Assembly (NCBI GenBank): GCA_016795205.1
Contig: JAEUHZ010000060.1
Span: 1-52,025, forward strand
Reading direction: 5' to 3'
Origin: Planctomycetota bacterium
GTDB lineage: Bacteria > Planctomycetota > UBA1135 > GCA-002686595
Length of the DNA: 52,025 bases
Positions within the stretch are counted from its first letter, which is position 1. Each line of letters opens with the position of its first letter. The position numbers and the translations under genes are program-made. Under the pieces are notes generated by a model. That model searched no databases and was not told the origin of the DNA. It was given only the letters and a program-made list of their open reading frames with translations. Positions 30,977-39,152 of this stretch are shown one piece after another.

Positions 30977-32590
30977 GTGGCAGCGCTCCAGGCCGAGGTC
31001 GCGCGCCGGCGCACGCTGGCGATCATCAGTCACCCGGACGCGGGCAAGACCACGCTGACCGAGAAGCTGCTCCTGTACGGCGGCGCTCTGCAGATGGCGG
31101 GCGCGGTGCGCGCCAAGAAGGGTCAGCGCGCGACCACCTCGGACTGGATGGAGCTCGAGAAGCAACGCGGCATCTCGATCAGCTCCACCGTGCTGCAGTT
31201 CGACTACGACGGCTACCGCGTGAACCTGCTCGACACGCCGGGCCACAAGGACTTCAGCGAGGACACCTACCGCGTGCTGACGGCGGTCGACGCGGCCGTC
31301 ATGGTGGTCGACGGCGGCAAGGGCATCGAGAGCCAGACCCGCAAGCTGTTCGAGGTCTGCGCGCTGCGCGGCGTGCCGATCTTCACGTTCATGAACAAGT
31401 TCGACCGGCCCGCCAAGGATCCGCTCGAGCTGCTCGACGAGCTGGAGCGCGTGCTGGGGATCGGCGCCTGCGCCATGAACTGGCCCTTGGGCGACGGGTC
31501 CGCGTTCAAGGGCGTGTACGACCGGGCGACGAGGCAGTTGCACCTGTTCGAGAAGGTGCCCAGCGGCATGTACGTCACGCCGACCGAGACCACGGGTCTC
31601 GACGACCCTCAGGTGCGCGAGCAGCTCGGCGACGCGCTGTTCGACAAGGTGCGGGGCGAGATCGAGATGATCGAGGGTGCCGGGCACGCCTTCGACCCGC
31701 AGGCCGTCCTGGCTGGCAAGCAAACGCCGGTCTTCTTCGGCTCGGGCGTCAACAACTTCGGCGTGCAGTTGCTGCTCGACAACTTCCTGCGCTACAGCTC
31801 GCCACCCACTCCGCGACGCAGCGGCGAGCGCGTGGTGCACCCGACCGACGAGCCCTTCTCGGCCTTCGTGTTCAAGATCCAGGCCAACATGGACCCGATG
31901 CACCGCGACCGCATCGCGTTCGCGCGCATCGTGTCGGGACGCTTCGAGCGTGACATGCAGGTGCTGCACGCGCAGTCGCGCAAGAAGGTGCGGCTGTCCT
32001 CCGCCCACAAGCTGTTCGGCCGCGATCGCGAGATCGTCGACGAAGCCGTGGCCGGCGACGTGATCGGCATCGTGGGCGGGACCGAGTACGGGATCGGCGA
32101 CACCCTGACGACGGACCCGACCCTGGCCTTCCAGGAGATCCCGCGCTTCGCGCCCGAGCGCTTCGCCCTGCTGCACAACCCGCAGACATCCAAGTTCAAG
32201 CAGTTCCGGGAGGGCCTGCGACAGCTCCTCCAGGAGGGCGTCGTGCAGGCCTTCGAGCTGGAGCACTCGGCGGCCAAGGTCCCGCTGCTCGCGGCGGTCG
32301 GCGAGCTGCAGTTCGAGGTCCTCCAGCACCGGCTCCAGAGCGAGTACAACGCCGAATCGCGCCTGGAGCCCAAGCCCTGGACGGTGGCTCGCTGGTGGCG
32401 CGTGCGACCGGGCGCGGAGTCGAAGCCCGTCGTCTGGCCCACGGGCTCGGCGCTGGCCACGGACCCCGAGGGCGGCCGCGTCGTCCTCATCGAGGAGGCC
32501 TGGCAGCTCGAGTACTTCCGCGAGCGTCACCCGCACGTCGAGCTGGCCGTGGAGCCGTTCGCGTTCCTGGAGCGCCGACAGCAGGCCTGA
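30977..32590 (+). CDS. prfC: Peptide chain release factor 3 (RF3)
   Basis: 537 residues, close to the 529 of E. coli RF3. The translational GTPase domain shows G1 SHPDAGKTTLTEKLL, the switch region GQRATTSDWMELEKQRGISI, G3 DTPGHKDFSEDTYR and G4 NKFDR. Domain 2 includes RDRIAFARIVSGRFERDMQV and GDVIGIVGGTEYGIGDTL, and domain 3 LLAAVGELQFEVLQHRLQSE. RF3 uses GTP to eject RF1/RF2 after peptide release. The GTG at 30977 follows the yciH stop by one base. It ends 10 bp from a convergent gene. Confidence 0.97.
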   Translation: MAALQAEVARRRTLAIISHPDAGKTTLTEKLLLYGGALQMAGAVRAKKGQRATTSDWMELEKQRGISISSTVLQFDYDGYRVNLLDTPGHKDFSEDTYRVLTAVDAAVMVVDGGKGIESQTRKLFEVCALRGVPIFTFMNKFDRPAKDPLELLDELERVLGIGACAMNWPLGDGSAFKGVYDRATRQLHLFEKVPSGMYVTPTETTGLDDPQVREQLGDALFDKVRGEIEMIEGAGHAFDPQAVLAGKQTPVFFGSGVNNFGVQLLLDNFLRYSSPPTPRRSGERVVHPTDEPFSAFVFKIQANMDPMHRDRIAFARIVSGRFERDMQVLHAQSRKKVRLSSAHKLFGRDREIVDEAVAGDVIGIVGGTEYGIGDTLTTDPTLAFQEIPRFAPERFALLHNPQTSKFKQFREGLRQLLQEGVVQAFELEHSAAKVPLLAAVGELQFEVLQHRLQSEYNAESRLEPKPWTVARWWRVRPGAESKPVVWPTGSALATDPEGGRVVLIEEAWQLEYFRERHPHVELAVEPFAFLERRQQA

Positions 32591-32600
32591 GCGGGCGGGC

Positions 32601-34115
32601 TCAGCGCAGCGCGCCGATCTGGCGGTCCGCGCCCAGCGGGGCTCGCTCGGCGAGGTCGCGTAGTTGTGCCTGCCATTTCGAGCGGAAGTGCCCCTGGAGC
32701 GCGAAGACGTTGTCGAGCTCCAGCGTGTCGCTCTTCACGTCGTACATCTCGAAGCGGTTCTCGCCGGCCGTGTAGACCAGCTTGTAGCGCGCGTCCCGCA
32801 GCGCGAGCACCGACGTGCGCGCCTGCGGCGGATGCACCTCGGCCAGGAGCTGCCGCTCGCCGGCTTGCAGGAGCGAGAGCCCCTCCGCGCGCTGGAGCGG
32901 GCGCTCGTCCAGCATCTCGAGCAGGGTCGGCACCACGTCGATCAAGCGCACGACGTCGAGCCGCCGCCCGGCCAGCCGGGCACGCGACTCGTCGTTCAGC
33001 GGCGGCTTGATCACGAGTGGGACGCGCAGCAACTGGTCGCCCAGCGCGGCGCCGTGGCCGATCTCGCCGTGCTCGCCCAGCGACTCGCCATGTGGCGCGA
33101 CGAGCACGATGCACGTGCGGTCGTACTGTCCGTTGCGCTCGAGCAGCGCGATCAGGTCGCCGATGGCCCGGTCCACGGACTCGACCTCCAGCCGGTAGCG
33201 GGCCCGAATCTCCGCGAGATCGGGGGCGTCGTGCAGCAGCGCGGCGACCTCGATCTCCGCCGCCACCGGTCCCACGGCCTCGAACGACGCCACGAAGGAG
33301 CGCGTGGGGCGCCCCAGGGTCCCGGACACGATCGCGACGGGCAACGCCTCGCCGCCACGCGTGGCCTCCAGGCGGGCGACGACGAAGTCCTCGTCGGCCT
33401 GGAACTCGATCCGATGTGCTCCTGGCGCGACGTGCAGCGTGCGCTTCCAGGCGCGCGGATCCGACGTGCCGATGCGCTCGAGCGGCTTGCCGTCGAGCAC
33501 GGCGCGCGCCGCACGGTCGGCCGTGCCATGCGAGGCGTAGGGCGCCACGGGGTCCGCGAACTGCACGAACGCGAACCACGGCGTCTCCGGGTCCGCGCGC
33601 TCCAGGATCGGTCCGAGCTCCTGTCCGATCGCCGCAGCCGGCGGCGCGACGTCCGGGTGCGTGCGCGCGATGTGGAAGCCGCGCGCCAGCCCGAGGCCGT
33701 CCCCCGGCGCGACCACGTCGGGTGAGGCGAGCACGCCGAAGGTCTGCCAGCCGGCTTCCCGCAGGTGCTCTTGGACCAGCATCAGCCCCGCATCGACCTC
33801 CTGACGGTCGACGCGCACGCGACTCGTGGACGGGGTCCGCGCCGACAGCAGCGCCGTCGTCGCCGGCATGGTTGCGGAGCTGTGGGAGAAGCACCAGGCG
33901 AACTCGACGCCGGCGCCGGTCAGGCGCTGGATGTTGGGCGTCCGCGGCGCGCCGAGCGCGGTGCGCAGGGCGTCGAGGCGCAGCCCCTCCACGGCGATCA
34001 CGAGCAGGTTCGTCGGCGGCTCGGGGTTCAAGAGGGAGCAGCCCGCGACCGCAAACGCGGCAGCCCCTGCCGCGGCGGCGGCGAGGCCAGTGACGAGCCA
34101 GGGACGGGCGAACAC
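32601..34115 (-). CDS. Sulfatase/alkaline-phosphatase-fold lipoprotein with degenerate metal site
   Basis: 504 residues. The signal ends in the lipobox VAGC (Cys26). The alkaline phosphatase superfamily fold is evident: LLVIAVEGLRLDALRTALGA at the start, HSSATMPATTALLSARTPST at the nucleophile loop, and CIVLVAPHGESLGEHGEIGH with LGDQLLRVPLVIKPP towards the end. Key residues differ from active members. The first metal Asp (normally TIDTLRAD or similar) is Glu in VEGLR, and the DHGE motif is PHGE. The nucleophile loop has no Cys, so there is no formylglycine; Thr of SATMP could be the nucleophile at best. A beta-sandwich-like insert (about 220-290) is present. Sulfatase activity is therefore doubtful. 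The start is GTG at 34115. Confidence 0.82.
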   Translation of the reverse strand: MFARPWLVTGLAAAAAGAAAFAVAGCSLLNPEPPTNLLVIAVEGLRLDALRTALGAPRTPNIQRLTGAGVEFAWCFSHSSATMPATTALLSARTPSTSRVRVDRQEVDAGLMLVQEHLREAGWQTFGVLASPDVVAPGDGLGLARGFHIARTHPDVAPPAAAIGQELGPILERADPETPWFAFVQFADPVAPYASHGTADRAARAVLDGKPLERIGTSDPRAWKRTLHVAPGAHRIEFQADEDFVVARLEATRGGEALPVAIVSGTLGRPTRSFVASFEAVGPVAAEIEVAALLHDAPDLAEIRARYRLEVESVDRAIGDLIALLERNGQYDRTCIVLVAPHGESLGEHGEIGHGAALGDQLLRVPLVIKPPLNDESRARLAGRRLDVVRLIDVVPTLLEMLDERPLQRAEGLSLLQAGERQLLAEVHPPQARTSVLALRDARYKLVYTAGENRFEMYDVKSDTLELDNVFALQGHFRSKWQAQLRDLAERAPLGADRQIGALR

Positions 34116-34297
34116 GGGCGGAATCCCCCTGCGATCCGGAAGCGACTTCTCGAGCGGCGCAGGCTGCCACCTGGCCGGTTTCTACCATGTCGCAAACCGG
34201 GGACCCGGTTCTTGAGCCCTGCCCACAGGATCCGGCGGGCGGCCCCTGGGCCGCACTCGGGCGAGCCGTCAGACTCTGCGCCCTCCTGGAACGACAC

Positions 34298-34696
34298 ATG
34301 ACCCAGAAGCGCGCGCATCCCCACTTCGACGACCACGGAACGCTGGACTGGACCACCCGCTGGGCCGAGGCCCTGGCCCAGGCCAAGCGCGAGCGCAAGC
34401 ACGTGTTCGTCGAGCTGGGGCGGGAAGCCTGCGGCCAGTGCCGGGCGCTCGTCCAGAGCGTCGTCCCGCGCCCGGACGTGGCGCCGCTGCTCCAGGCCCA
34501 CTTCGTGGCGCTGGCAGCCGACGCGGACGACACCGAGAGCGAGGTCGAGGAGCTCGCACTGAACCTGGAGGACGCGATGATGCTGCCCTTCGTCCTGTTC
34601 GCCGACGCGGACGGGCGGTTCGTGGATGGGTTGTCGGGCGGCGTGAACCCGGCGCTCTTCGCCGCGACCCTGAAGCGCATCGCCGGCGCGACCTGA
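34298..34696 (+). CDS. Thioredoxin-fold protein with CGQC motif
   Basis: 132 residues. The thioredoxin-like pattern is HVFVELGREACGQCRALVQS (redox pair Cys45 and Cys48), followed by LLQAHFVALAADADD and MLPFVLFADADGRFVDGLSG, with the cis-proline of LPF. The N-terminal RWAEALAQAKRERK is the helix seen in thioredoxin_7/DUF255-type proteins. It has no signal peptide, so it is probably cytosolic. ATG at 34298 gives the compact protein; an upstream ATG at 34187 would add 37 residues without fold content. It ends 13 bp before purH and is likely co-transcribed with it. Confidence 0.82.
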   Translation: MTQKRAHPHFDDHGTLDWTTRWAEALAQAKRERKHVFVELGREACGQCRALVQSVVPRPDVAPLLQAHFVALAADADDTESEVEELALNLEDAMMLPFVLFADADGRFVDGLSGGVNPALFAATLKRIAGAT

Positions 34697-34709
34697 GCAA
34701 GGACCCACC

Positions 34710-36302
34710 ATGAGCCACCGCATCCAGCGCGCGCTGATCAGCGTCTCGGACAAGTCGGGCATCGAGAACTTCGCGCGCCAGCTCGCCCAGCTCGGCGTCG
34801 AGATCCTCTCGACGGGCGGCACGTACGCCGCGCTGAAGAAAGCCGCCGTCCCGGTGCGCGAGGTCAGCGACCACACGGGCTTCCCCGAGATGATGGACGG
34901 CCGCGTCAAGACGCTGCACCCCAAGGTCCACGGAGGCATCTTGGCCTTGCGCGACGACCCCCAGCACACGGGGGCCATGGCCGAGCACGAGATCGCGCCG
35001 ATCGACCTGGTCGTCGTCAACCTCTACCCATTCGAGGCCACGATCGCGAAGCGCGGCGTCACGCGCGCCGAGGCCATCGAGAACATCGACATCGGCGGCC
35101 CATCCATGGTGCGTTCCGCGGCCAAGAACCACCGCTTCGTGGGGATCGTCACGGATCCGGCGGACTACGGGCAGGTGCTCGACGAGCTGCAGCAGGGCCA
35201 GGGGGCGCTGTCCGACACGTTCCGACGCACGCTGGCAGCCAAGGCCTTCGCGTTGACGGCGCGCTATGACGCGGCCATCGCCGCCTGGATGTTCGAGCAG
35301 CAATCCGCCGCGGGCAGCGCCGAGGCGCGCTTCCCCGAGAGCTTCGCCCTGGCGGGGGTCAAGGTCGCGGACCTGCGGTATGGCGAGAACCCGCACCAGC
35401 TCGCGGCGTTCTATCGGCTGGGTGGCGCGCGCGAGGCCTCGCTGGCCTCGGCCGAAGTGCTGAACGGCAAGCAACTCTCCTACAACAACCTGGTCGATCT
35501 CGACGCCGCGCTGGCGATCGCGCGCGAGTTCGAGGAGCCGTTCGTGGCCGTCTGCAAGCACAACAACCCGTGCGGCGCGGCGGCGGCCGGCACGATCGCG
35601 GCGGCCCTGGAAGCCGCCTGGGCCGGCGACCCCGTCTCGGCCTTCGGCTCCGTCTTGTCGTTCACGCGCACGGTCGACCTCGCCAGCGCGGAGTTCCTGG
35701 TCTCCGGCAATCGGTTCGTCGAGGCCATCGTGGCCCCGGGCTTCGACGACGAGGCCTTCCGGCTCCTGGTCGACAAGCCGAAGTGGGGGAAGAACGTGCG
35801 GTTGCTGGCGATCGGCGACTTCGCCAACCTGCCGCGCGACGAGCGCGAGTTCGAGGTCAAGAAGCTCGTCGGCGGATTCCTGCTGCAGGAGCGCGACCTC
35901 GCCGCCGCCGTCGAGGGCCAGTGCAAGGTCGTCACGGGTCGCAAGCCCTCCGCGGAGGAGCTCGCCGGCCTGCTGTTCGCCGAGCGCATCGCCAAGCACG
36001 TCAAGTCGAACGCCGTCGTCGTCGCCAAGGGCACGCAGGTCCTGGGCGTTGGCGCCGGCCAGATGTCGCGCGTCGATTCCGTGCACATGGCAGTGCGCAA
36101 GAGCGGCGAGCGCGTGCGGGGCGCCGTGCTGGCGTCCGACGCCTTCTTCCCGTTCGCTGACGGCCCCGAGCTGGCGATGGCCGCCGGCGTGACCGCCTTC
36201 CTCCAGCCGGGCGGCTCGGTGCGCGATGCCGAAGTCGTCGCGGCCTGCGACCGGCATGGCGCCGCGATGGTGTTCACGGGCACGCGTCACTTCCGGCATT
36301 GA
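34710..36302 (+). CDS. purH: Bifunctional AICAR transformylase / IMP cyclohydrolase
   Basis: 530 residues, full length for PurH. It carries out the last two steps of IMP synthesis: formylation of AICAR by 10-formyl-THF, then ring closure. The N-terminal IMP cyclohydrolase (MGS-like) domain has ALISVSDKSGIENFARQL, ILSTGGTYAALKKA, GRVKTLHPKVHGGIL and NIDIGGPSMVRSAAKN. The C-terminal transformylase has LRYGENPHQLAAFYR, LSYNNLVDLDAAL, VCKHNNPCGAA (the catalytic Lys-His pair), GDPVSAFGSVLSF and SDAFFPFADGPELA. It ends with the family-typical FTGTRHFRH. A GGACCCACC precedes the ATG. Confidence 0.98.
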   Translation: MSHRIQRALISVSDKSGIENFARQLAQLGVEILSTGGTYAALKKAAVPVREVSDHTGFPEMMDGRVKTLHPKVHGGILALRDDPQHTGAMAEHEIAPIDLVVVNLYPFEATIAKRGVTRAEAIENIDIGGPSMVRSAAKNHRFVGIVTDPADYGQVLDELQQGQGALSDTFRRTLAAKAFALTARYDAAIAAWMFEQQSAAGSAEARFPESFALAGVKVADLRYGENPHQLAAFYRLGGAREASLASAEVLNGKQLSYNNLVDLDAALAIAREFEEPFVAVCKHNNPCGAAAAGTIAAALEAAWAGDPVSAFGSVLSFTRTVDLASAEFLVSGNRFVEAIVAPGFDDEAFRLLVDKPKWGKNVRLLAIGDFANLPRDEREFEVKKLVGGFLLQERDLAAAVEGQCKVVTGRKPSAEELAGLLFAERIAKHVKSNAVVVAKGTQVLGVGAGQMSRVDSVHMAVRKSGERVRGAVLASDAFFPFADGPELAMAAGVTAFLQPGGSVRDAEVVAACDRHGAAMVFTGTRHFRH

Positions 36303-36322
36303 GGTCGCCGTCCCGCGGCGGT

Positions 36323-36339
36323 CGCTCGGTGCCCGAGCG
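36323..36339. terminator. Hairpin between convergent purH and CBS genes
   Basis: CGCTCGG (36323-36329) and CCGAGCG (36333-36339) form a perfect 7-bp stem with a 3-nt loop, 20 nt past the purH stop and 42 nt past the stop of the opposite CBS gene. There is no T run, so intrinsic strength is uncertain. Confidence 0.45.
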
Positions 36340-36381
36340 TGCAGGCCGCGCCGACCTCTCAGGGTGCCGGGCCGACCGGGC

Positions 36382-36882
36382 TCACACGAGCCCGTCGGCG
36401 ACTGCCCGCGCCACGTCGAACGTCGAGATCACCCCGCGCAGCTTGCCGCCCTCGACGACGAACACGCGGTGGATCTTCTCGGCGACCATGCGCGCGGCCA
36501 CGTCGCGGACCGTCATGCTCGGAGCCACGGTGATGGCACCCGGGCTCATCACGTCGCGGACGCGCTCGCTGGCGGCGTTCTGCGGCGAGTAGTCGTCGAT
36601 CATCGAGATCTCGTCCTCGATCGCCTCGCCGGTGTCCAGGTCGTCTTCGCCCCAGCCGCGCCCCCGATCCCGCTCGCGATCGGCGAGGCGGGCGCGTGGA
36701 GCGAGGTCCCGCAAGGACACGACACCGATCACGCGTCCTGTCGCATCGAGCACGGGCGCGCCGCCGATGCCCGCGTCCTCCAGGATCGCGGCGGCTTCCT
36801 CGGTGGTCGCGTCGGCATCGATGCGGACCACTTCCTTCTGCATCAGGTCGGCGGCTGTCAGCCGGTGGCTCTTCGTGCTCAT
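36382..36882 (-). CDS. Paired CBS-domain protein
   Basis: 166 residues made almost wholly of two CBS motifs. The first is at about 8-65 (TAADLMQKEVVRIDADATTE and GAPVLDATGRVIGVVSLRDL), the second at about 100-162 (VRDVMSPGAITVAPSMTVRD and RVFVVEGGKLRGVISTFDVA). Between them is an acidic, Arg/Asp/Gly-rich linker. CBS pairs bind adenosyl nucleotides and act as energy or ligand sensors; the effector target is not encoded nearby. ATG at 36882 is preferred because GGGAGGA lies 7 nt upstream. A longer start at 36921 would run through that Shine-Dalgarno. Confidence 0.92.
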   Translation of the reverse strand: MSTKSHRLTAADLMQKEVVRIDADATTEEAAAILEDAGIGGAPVLDATGRVIGVVSLRDLAPRARLADRERDRGRGWGEDDLDTGEAIEDEISMIDDYSPQNAASERVRDVMSPGAITVAPSMTVRDVAARMVAEKIHRVFVVEGGKLRGVISTFDVARAVADGLV

Positions 36883-37081
36883 CGCAGGATCCTCCCGGGC
36901 CACTGTCACCGCGGTGGCCACGGCCCGACATGCGCACTCCTGCGCAGTGCGAGTGGTCCTCTGGCGCAGACCGGAACCTGTCGCCGCCGGCCACGTCGCC
37001 TGGGCAGGGCCCGCCCGGGAGCCCGAGCGCGGCGTGGAACATCACCGGATACTCGGGTAGTTTGCCGCGAGGAGACCCCTC

Positions 37082-37609
37082 ATGCTCAAGAAAGTCCTGA
37101 CCACGATCGCCATTCTGATCCTGGTCTTCGTGCTCATCGGCGCGCTGTATCCCCGCGATTTCAAGGTCGTGCGCACGGTCGTCGTGAACGCCGACGCCGC
37201 CAAGGTCCACGCGCTGGTCGGCGACCTGAAGCGCTGGGACGAGTGGACGCCGTGGAAGGAGAGCGATCCCACGATCGTCACGACCTTCGGCCCGATCACG
37301 ACCGGAGTCGGGGCCAGCCAGACCTGGACCGGCAAGGACGGTGACGGGCGCCTGATCTTCACCAAGTGCGACCCGACGACCGGCATCGCCTGCGACATGG
37401 CCTTCCTCGATGGCGACCGCGAGCTGCCGTCGAAGACTTGGCTGAGCTACGCGCCCGCGGCGGGCGGGACGCAGGTCGAGTGGGGCATCGAGGGCCGCAT
37501 GGACATCCCGGTCCTCGGCGGCTGGCTGGCGATGTTCTCGGGCTCGATGATCGGTGGAGCATTCGAGAAGGGGTTGGCGAACCTCAAGCGCAAGGTCGAG
37601 GGATCCTGA
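37082..37609 (+). CDS. Membrane-anchored SRPBCC (START-like) protein
   Basis: 175 residues. A signal-anchor helix (about 5-23, VLTTIAILILVFVLIGALYP) is followed by an SRPBCC ligand-binding fold: FKVVRTVVVNADAAKVHALV, GDLKRWDEWTPWKESDPTIV (the typical W..W..W..D segment), WLSYAPAAGGTQVEWGIEGR and the long C-terminal helix GAFEKGLANLKRKVEGS. Proteins of this polyketide-cyclase-like type bind a hydrophobic ligand; the identity is unknown. The start is the ATG at 37082, preceded by CGAGGAGACC. It is divergent from the CBS gene. Confidence 0.87.
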   Translation: MLKKVLTTIAILILVFVLIGALYPRDFKVVRTVVVNADAAKVHALVGDLKRWDEWTPWKESDPTIVTTFGPITTGVGASQTWTGKDGDGRLIFTKCDPTTGIACDMAFLDGDRELPSKTWLSYAPAAGGTQVEWGIEGRMDIPVLGGWLAMFSGSMIGGAFEKGLANLKRKVEGS

Positions 37610-37615
37610 CCCGGT

Positions 37616-37640
37616 GCGCTGGCCGTCCGGGCGGCCGCGC
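37616..37640. terminator. Hairpin between convergent SRPBCC and protease genes
   Basis: GCGC then a bulged T and GGCCG (37616-37625) pair with CGGCC and GCGC (37632-37640), a 9-bp stem with a one-base bulge and a 6-nt loop. It lies 7 nt past the SRPBCC stop. No U tract follows. Confidence 0.45.
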
Positions 37641-37771
37641 TCACGCGCGTGGTTCCGCCACCGGATCCGAACGCCCGGTAGCCAGCCCAGAGCGCTTCCC
37701 CGCTGCGAGCGCCGAGGGCTGAGGCCGCGGCCCAGCTCGTGAAGGCAGGCGGGCCTCTCCGGCGAACCGAG

Positions 37772-38968
37772 TCAGTATCCGGCGCTCGCCGTGCGAGCCT
37801 CGGTGCGCACGGGCGCGAGCGCGGCGTAGCCCGCGCGATCGAGCCAGTCGTAGATGGCCTGCATGGGCGTGGCCAGGCCCATGTGCGGCACGACCATCGG
37901 CCGTACGCTGCCGTGCGTGTAGATCTTGGTGAACAGCGCCAGGAGCTCGTGCGTCTCGGCGTCGAAGATCCCACCACCCGAGTTGCCGATGTAGGTCGGC
38001 GCGCTGACCATCCAGTAGCGCTGGCCATCGACCAGGTGGTTCACGTCGGCCACCTCGCCGAAGGTCGGGATCGGGTCGTTGCCCAGCGGGCAGCCCACCG
38101 CATAGACGCGGTCGAAGACGCGCACCGCCCCCAGGCGCTCGCGCGATGCCAGCCGCGCCCGGACCTCGTGGCGGCGACCGCCGTCGAGGCGCAGGAGCGC
38201 CACGTCGAGCGCTGGGTCGTGGTCGACGAGCCGCGCGGTCTCGGCGCGCGCCCGACCGCCGGGCGCGTACACGCTGACCGGGATGGCGGGCGCCTCGGGC
38301 CCCGGATCCACGTGCAGATCGCGCACGACGTGCCAGGCGGTCAGCACGTAGGTCGCTTCGTCCGCGCTGCCCGACGCGCGGTCGGCGGCCAGCAGGACGC
38401 CGGTGCCGACCGTCTCCTCCCCGGAGACCTGCACGGTGGGCCCGAGCAACTCGTGCCACATGCGGTCGGGGTCGTGCTGCAGCTCGCGCTGCACGACCTC
38501 GACGCGCTCGCGCGCCGCGCCGGCGGCGAGCTCGGCGCGCGCAGCGAGGTCGACCGCCTCGCGCCAGCGCTGGTCGATCGAGGTCGCGAGCCCGGTGAGG
38601 CGCTCCTCGATCACGAGCGGGCCGGCTTCGACCTCCAGCAGCTCGAGACGCGCGGACAAGGCGCGCTGCTCCTCGAGACGGCACGCCGCCTCGCGCAGCC
38701 CGACCTCCAGCTCGCGCAGCCCCCGACCCAGCTCGCGCGCGTGCACGCTGACGCGCGACAGCTCGCGGAGGCGGGACTGCGAGGCGTCGAGCTCGCCCGC
38801 CAGCTCGGCCACGCGCCGCTCCAGGGCGGCCACGCGCGTGGGATCGCCCGCGGGTCGCGCGCTGAGACCGTCGACGCGCTGGTCGAGGTCGACGATCACG
38901 ACCGCCAGCGCGCCCAGCAGCGCGCAGGTCGCCGCGCAGGTCCAGGGGATGATCGAAGCGAAGCGCAT
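37772..38968 (-). CDS. Membrane-anchored trypsin-like serine protease with coiled coil
   Basis: 398 residues. A transmembrane anchor (about 6-27) is followed by a long coiled coil (about 30-165, RVAALERRVAELAGELDASQ and similar heptads). Then comes a chymotrypsin-fold domain with the triad His in VLTAWHVVRD, Asp in HDPALDVALLRLD and Ser in PTYIGNSGGGIFDAE. The domain is of the HtrA/DegP-like trypsin_2 type, but no PDZ domain follows; the protein ends soon after PHMGLATPMQAIYDWLDRAG. Its location should be the periplasm, and the coiled coil suggests oligomerisation. ATG at 38968 has GGAGGCTCCCCG upstream. Confidence 0.88.
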   Translation of the reverse strand: MRFASIIPWTCAATCALLGALAVVIVDLDQRVDGLSARPAGDPTRVAALERRVAELAGELDASQSRLRELSRVSVHARELGRGLRELEVGLREAACRLEEQRALSARLELLEVEAGPLVIEERLTGLATSIDQRWREAVDLAARAELAAGAARERVEVVQRELQHDPDRMWHELLGPTVQVSGEETVGTGVLLAADRASGSADEATYVLTAWHVVRDLHVDPGPEAPAIPVSVYAPGGRARAETARLVDHDPALDVALLRLDGGRRHEVRARLASRERLGAVRVFDRVYAVGCPLGNDPIPTFGEVADVNHLVDGQRYWMVSAPTYIGNSGGGIFDAETHELLALFTKIYTHGSVRPMVVPHMGLATPMQAIYDWLDRAGYAALAPVRTEARTASAGY

Positions 38969-39080
38969 CGGGGAGCCTCCAAGCCCGCGTCGGAGAGCCG
39001 GGGCGACCCACCACGGAGCAGCCTCGGGATCGGCGTGCCCGGGGCGGGACCTGAAAGGAAAGCCGCGCGCCCCTCCCCGG

Positions 39081-39150
39081 CCGTGCGCAGCGGCCGCGTG
39101 CGCGGCCGCACGGACCCGTGGCGGAGACGGCCCGCGGGGTGGCTGCGGGC
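39081..39150 (-). terminator. Two GC hairpins downstream of the HEAT-cyclophilin gene
   Basis: Directly after the minus-strand stop (39155-39153) GCCCGC and GCGGGC (39150-39145 and 39135-39130) form a 6-bp hairpin with a 9-nt loop. Further down, CCGTGCG/CGCACGG (39081-39087 with 39107-39113), or alternatively GCGGCCGC repeats around GTGC, form a second strong stem. Together they are a plausible terminator; no U run is seen. Confidence 0.5.
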
Positions 39151-39152
39151 TT

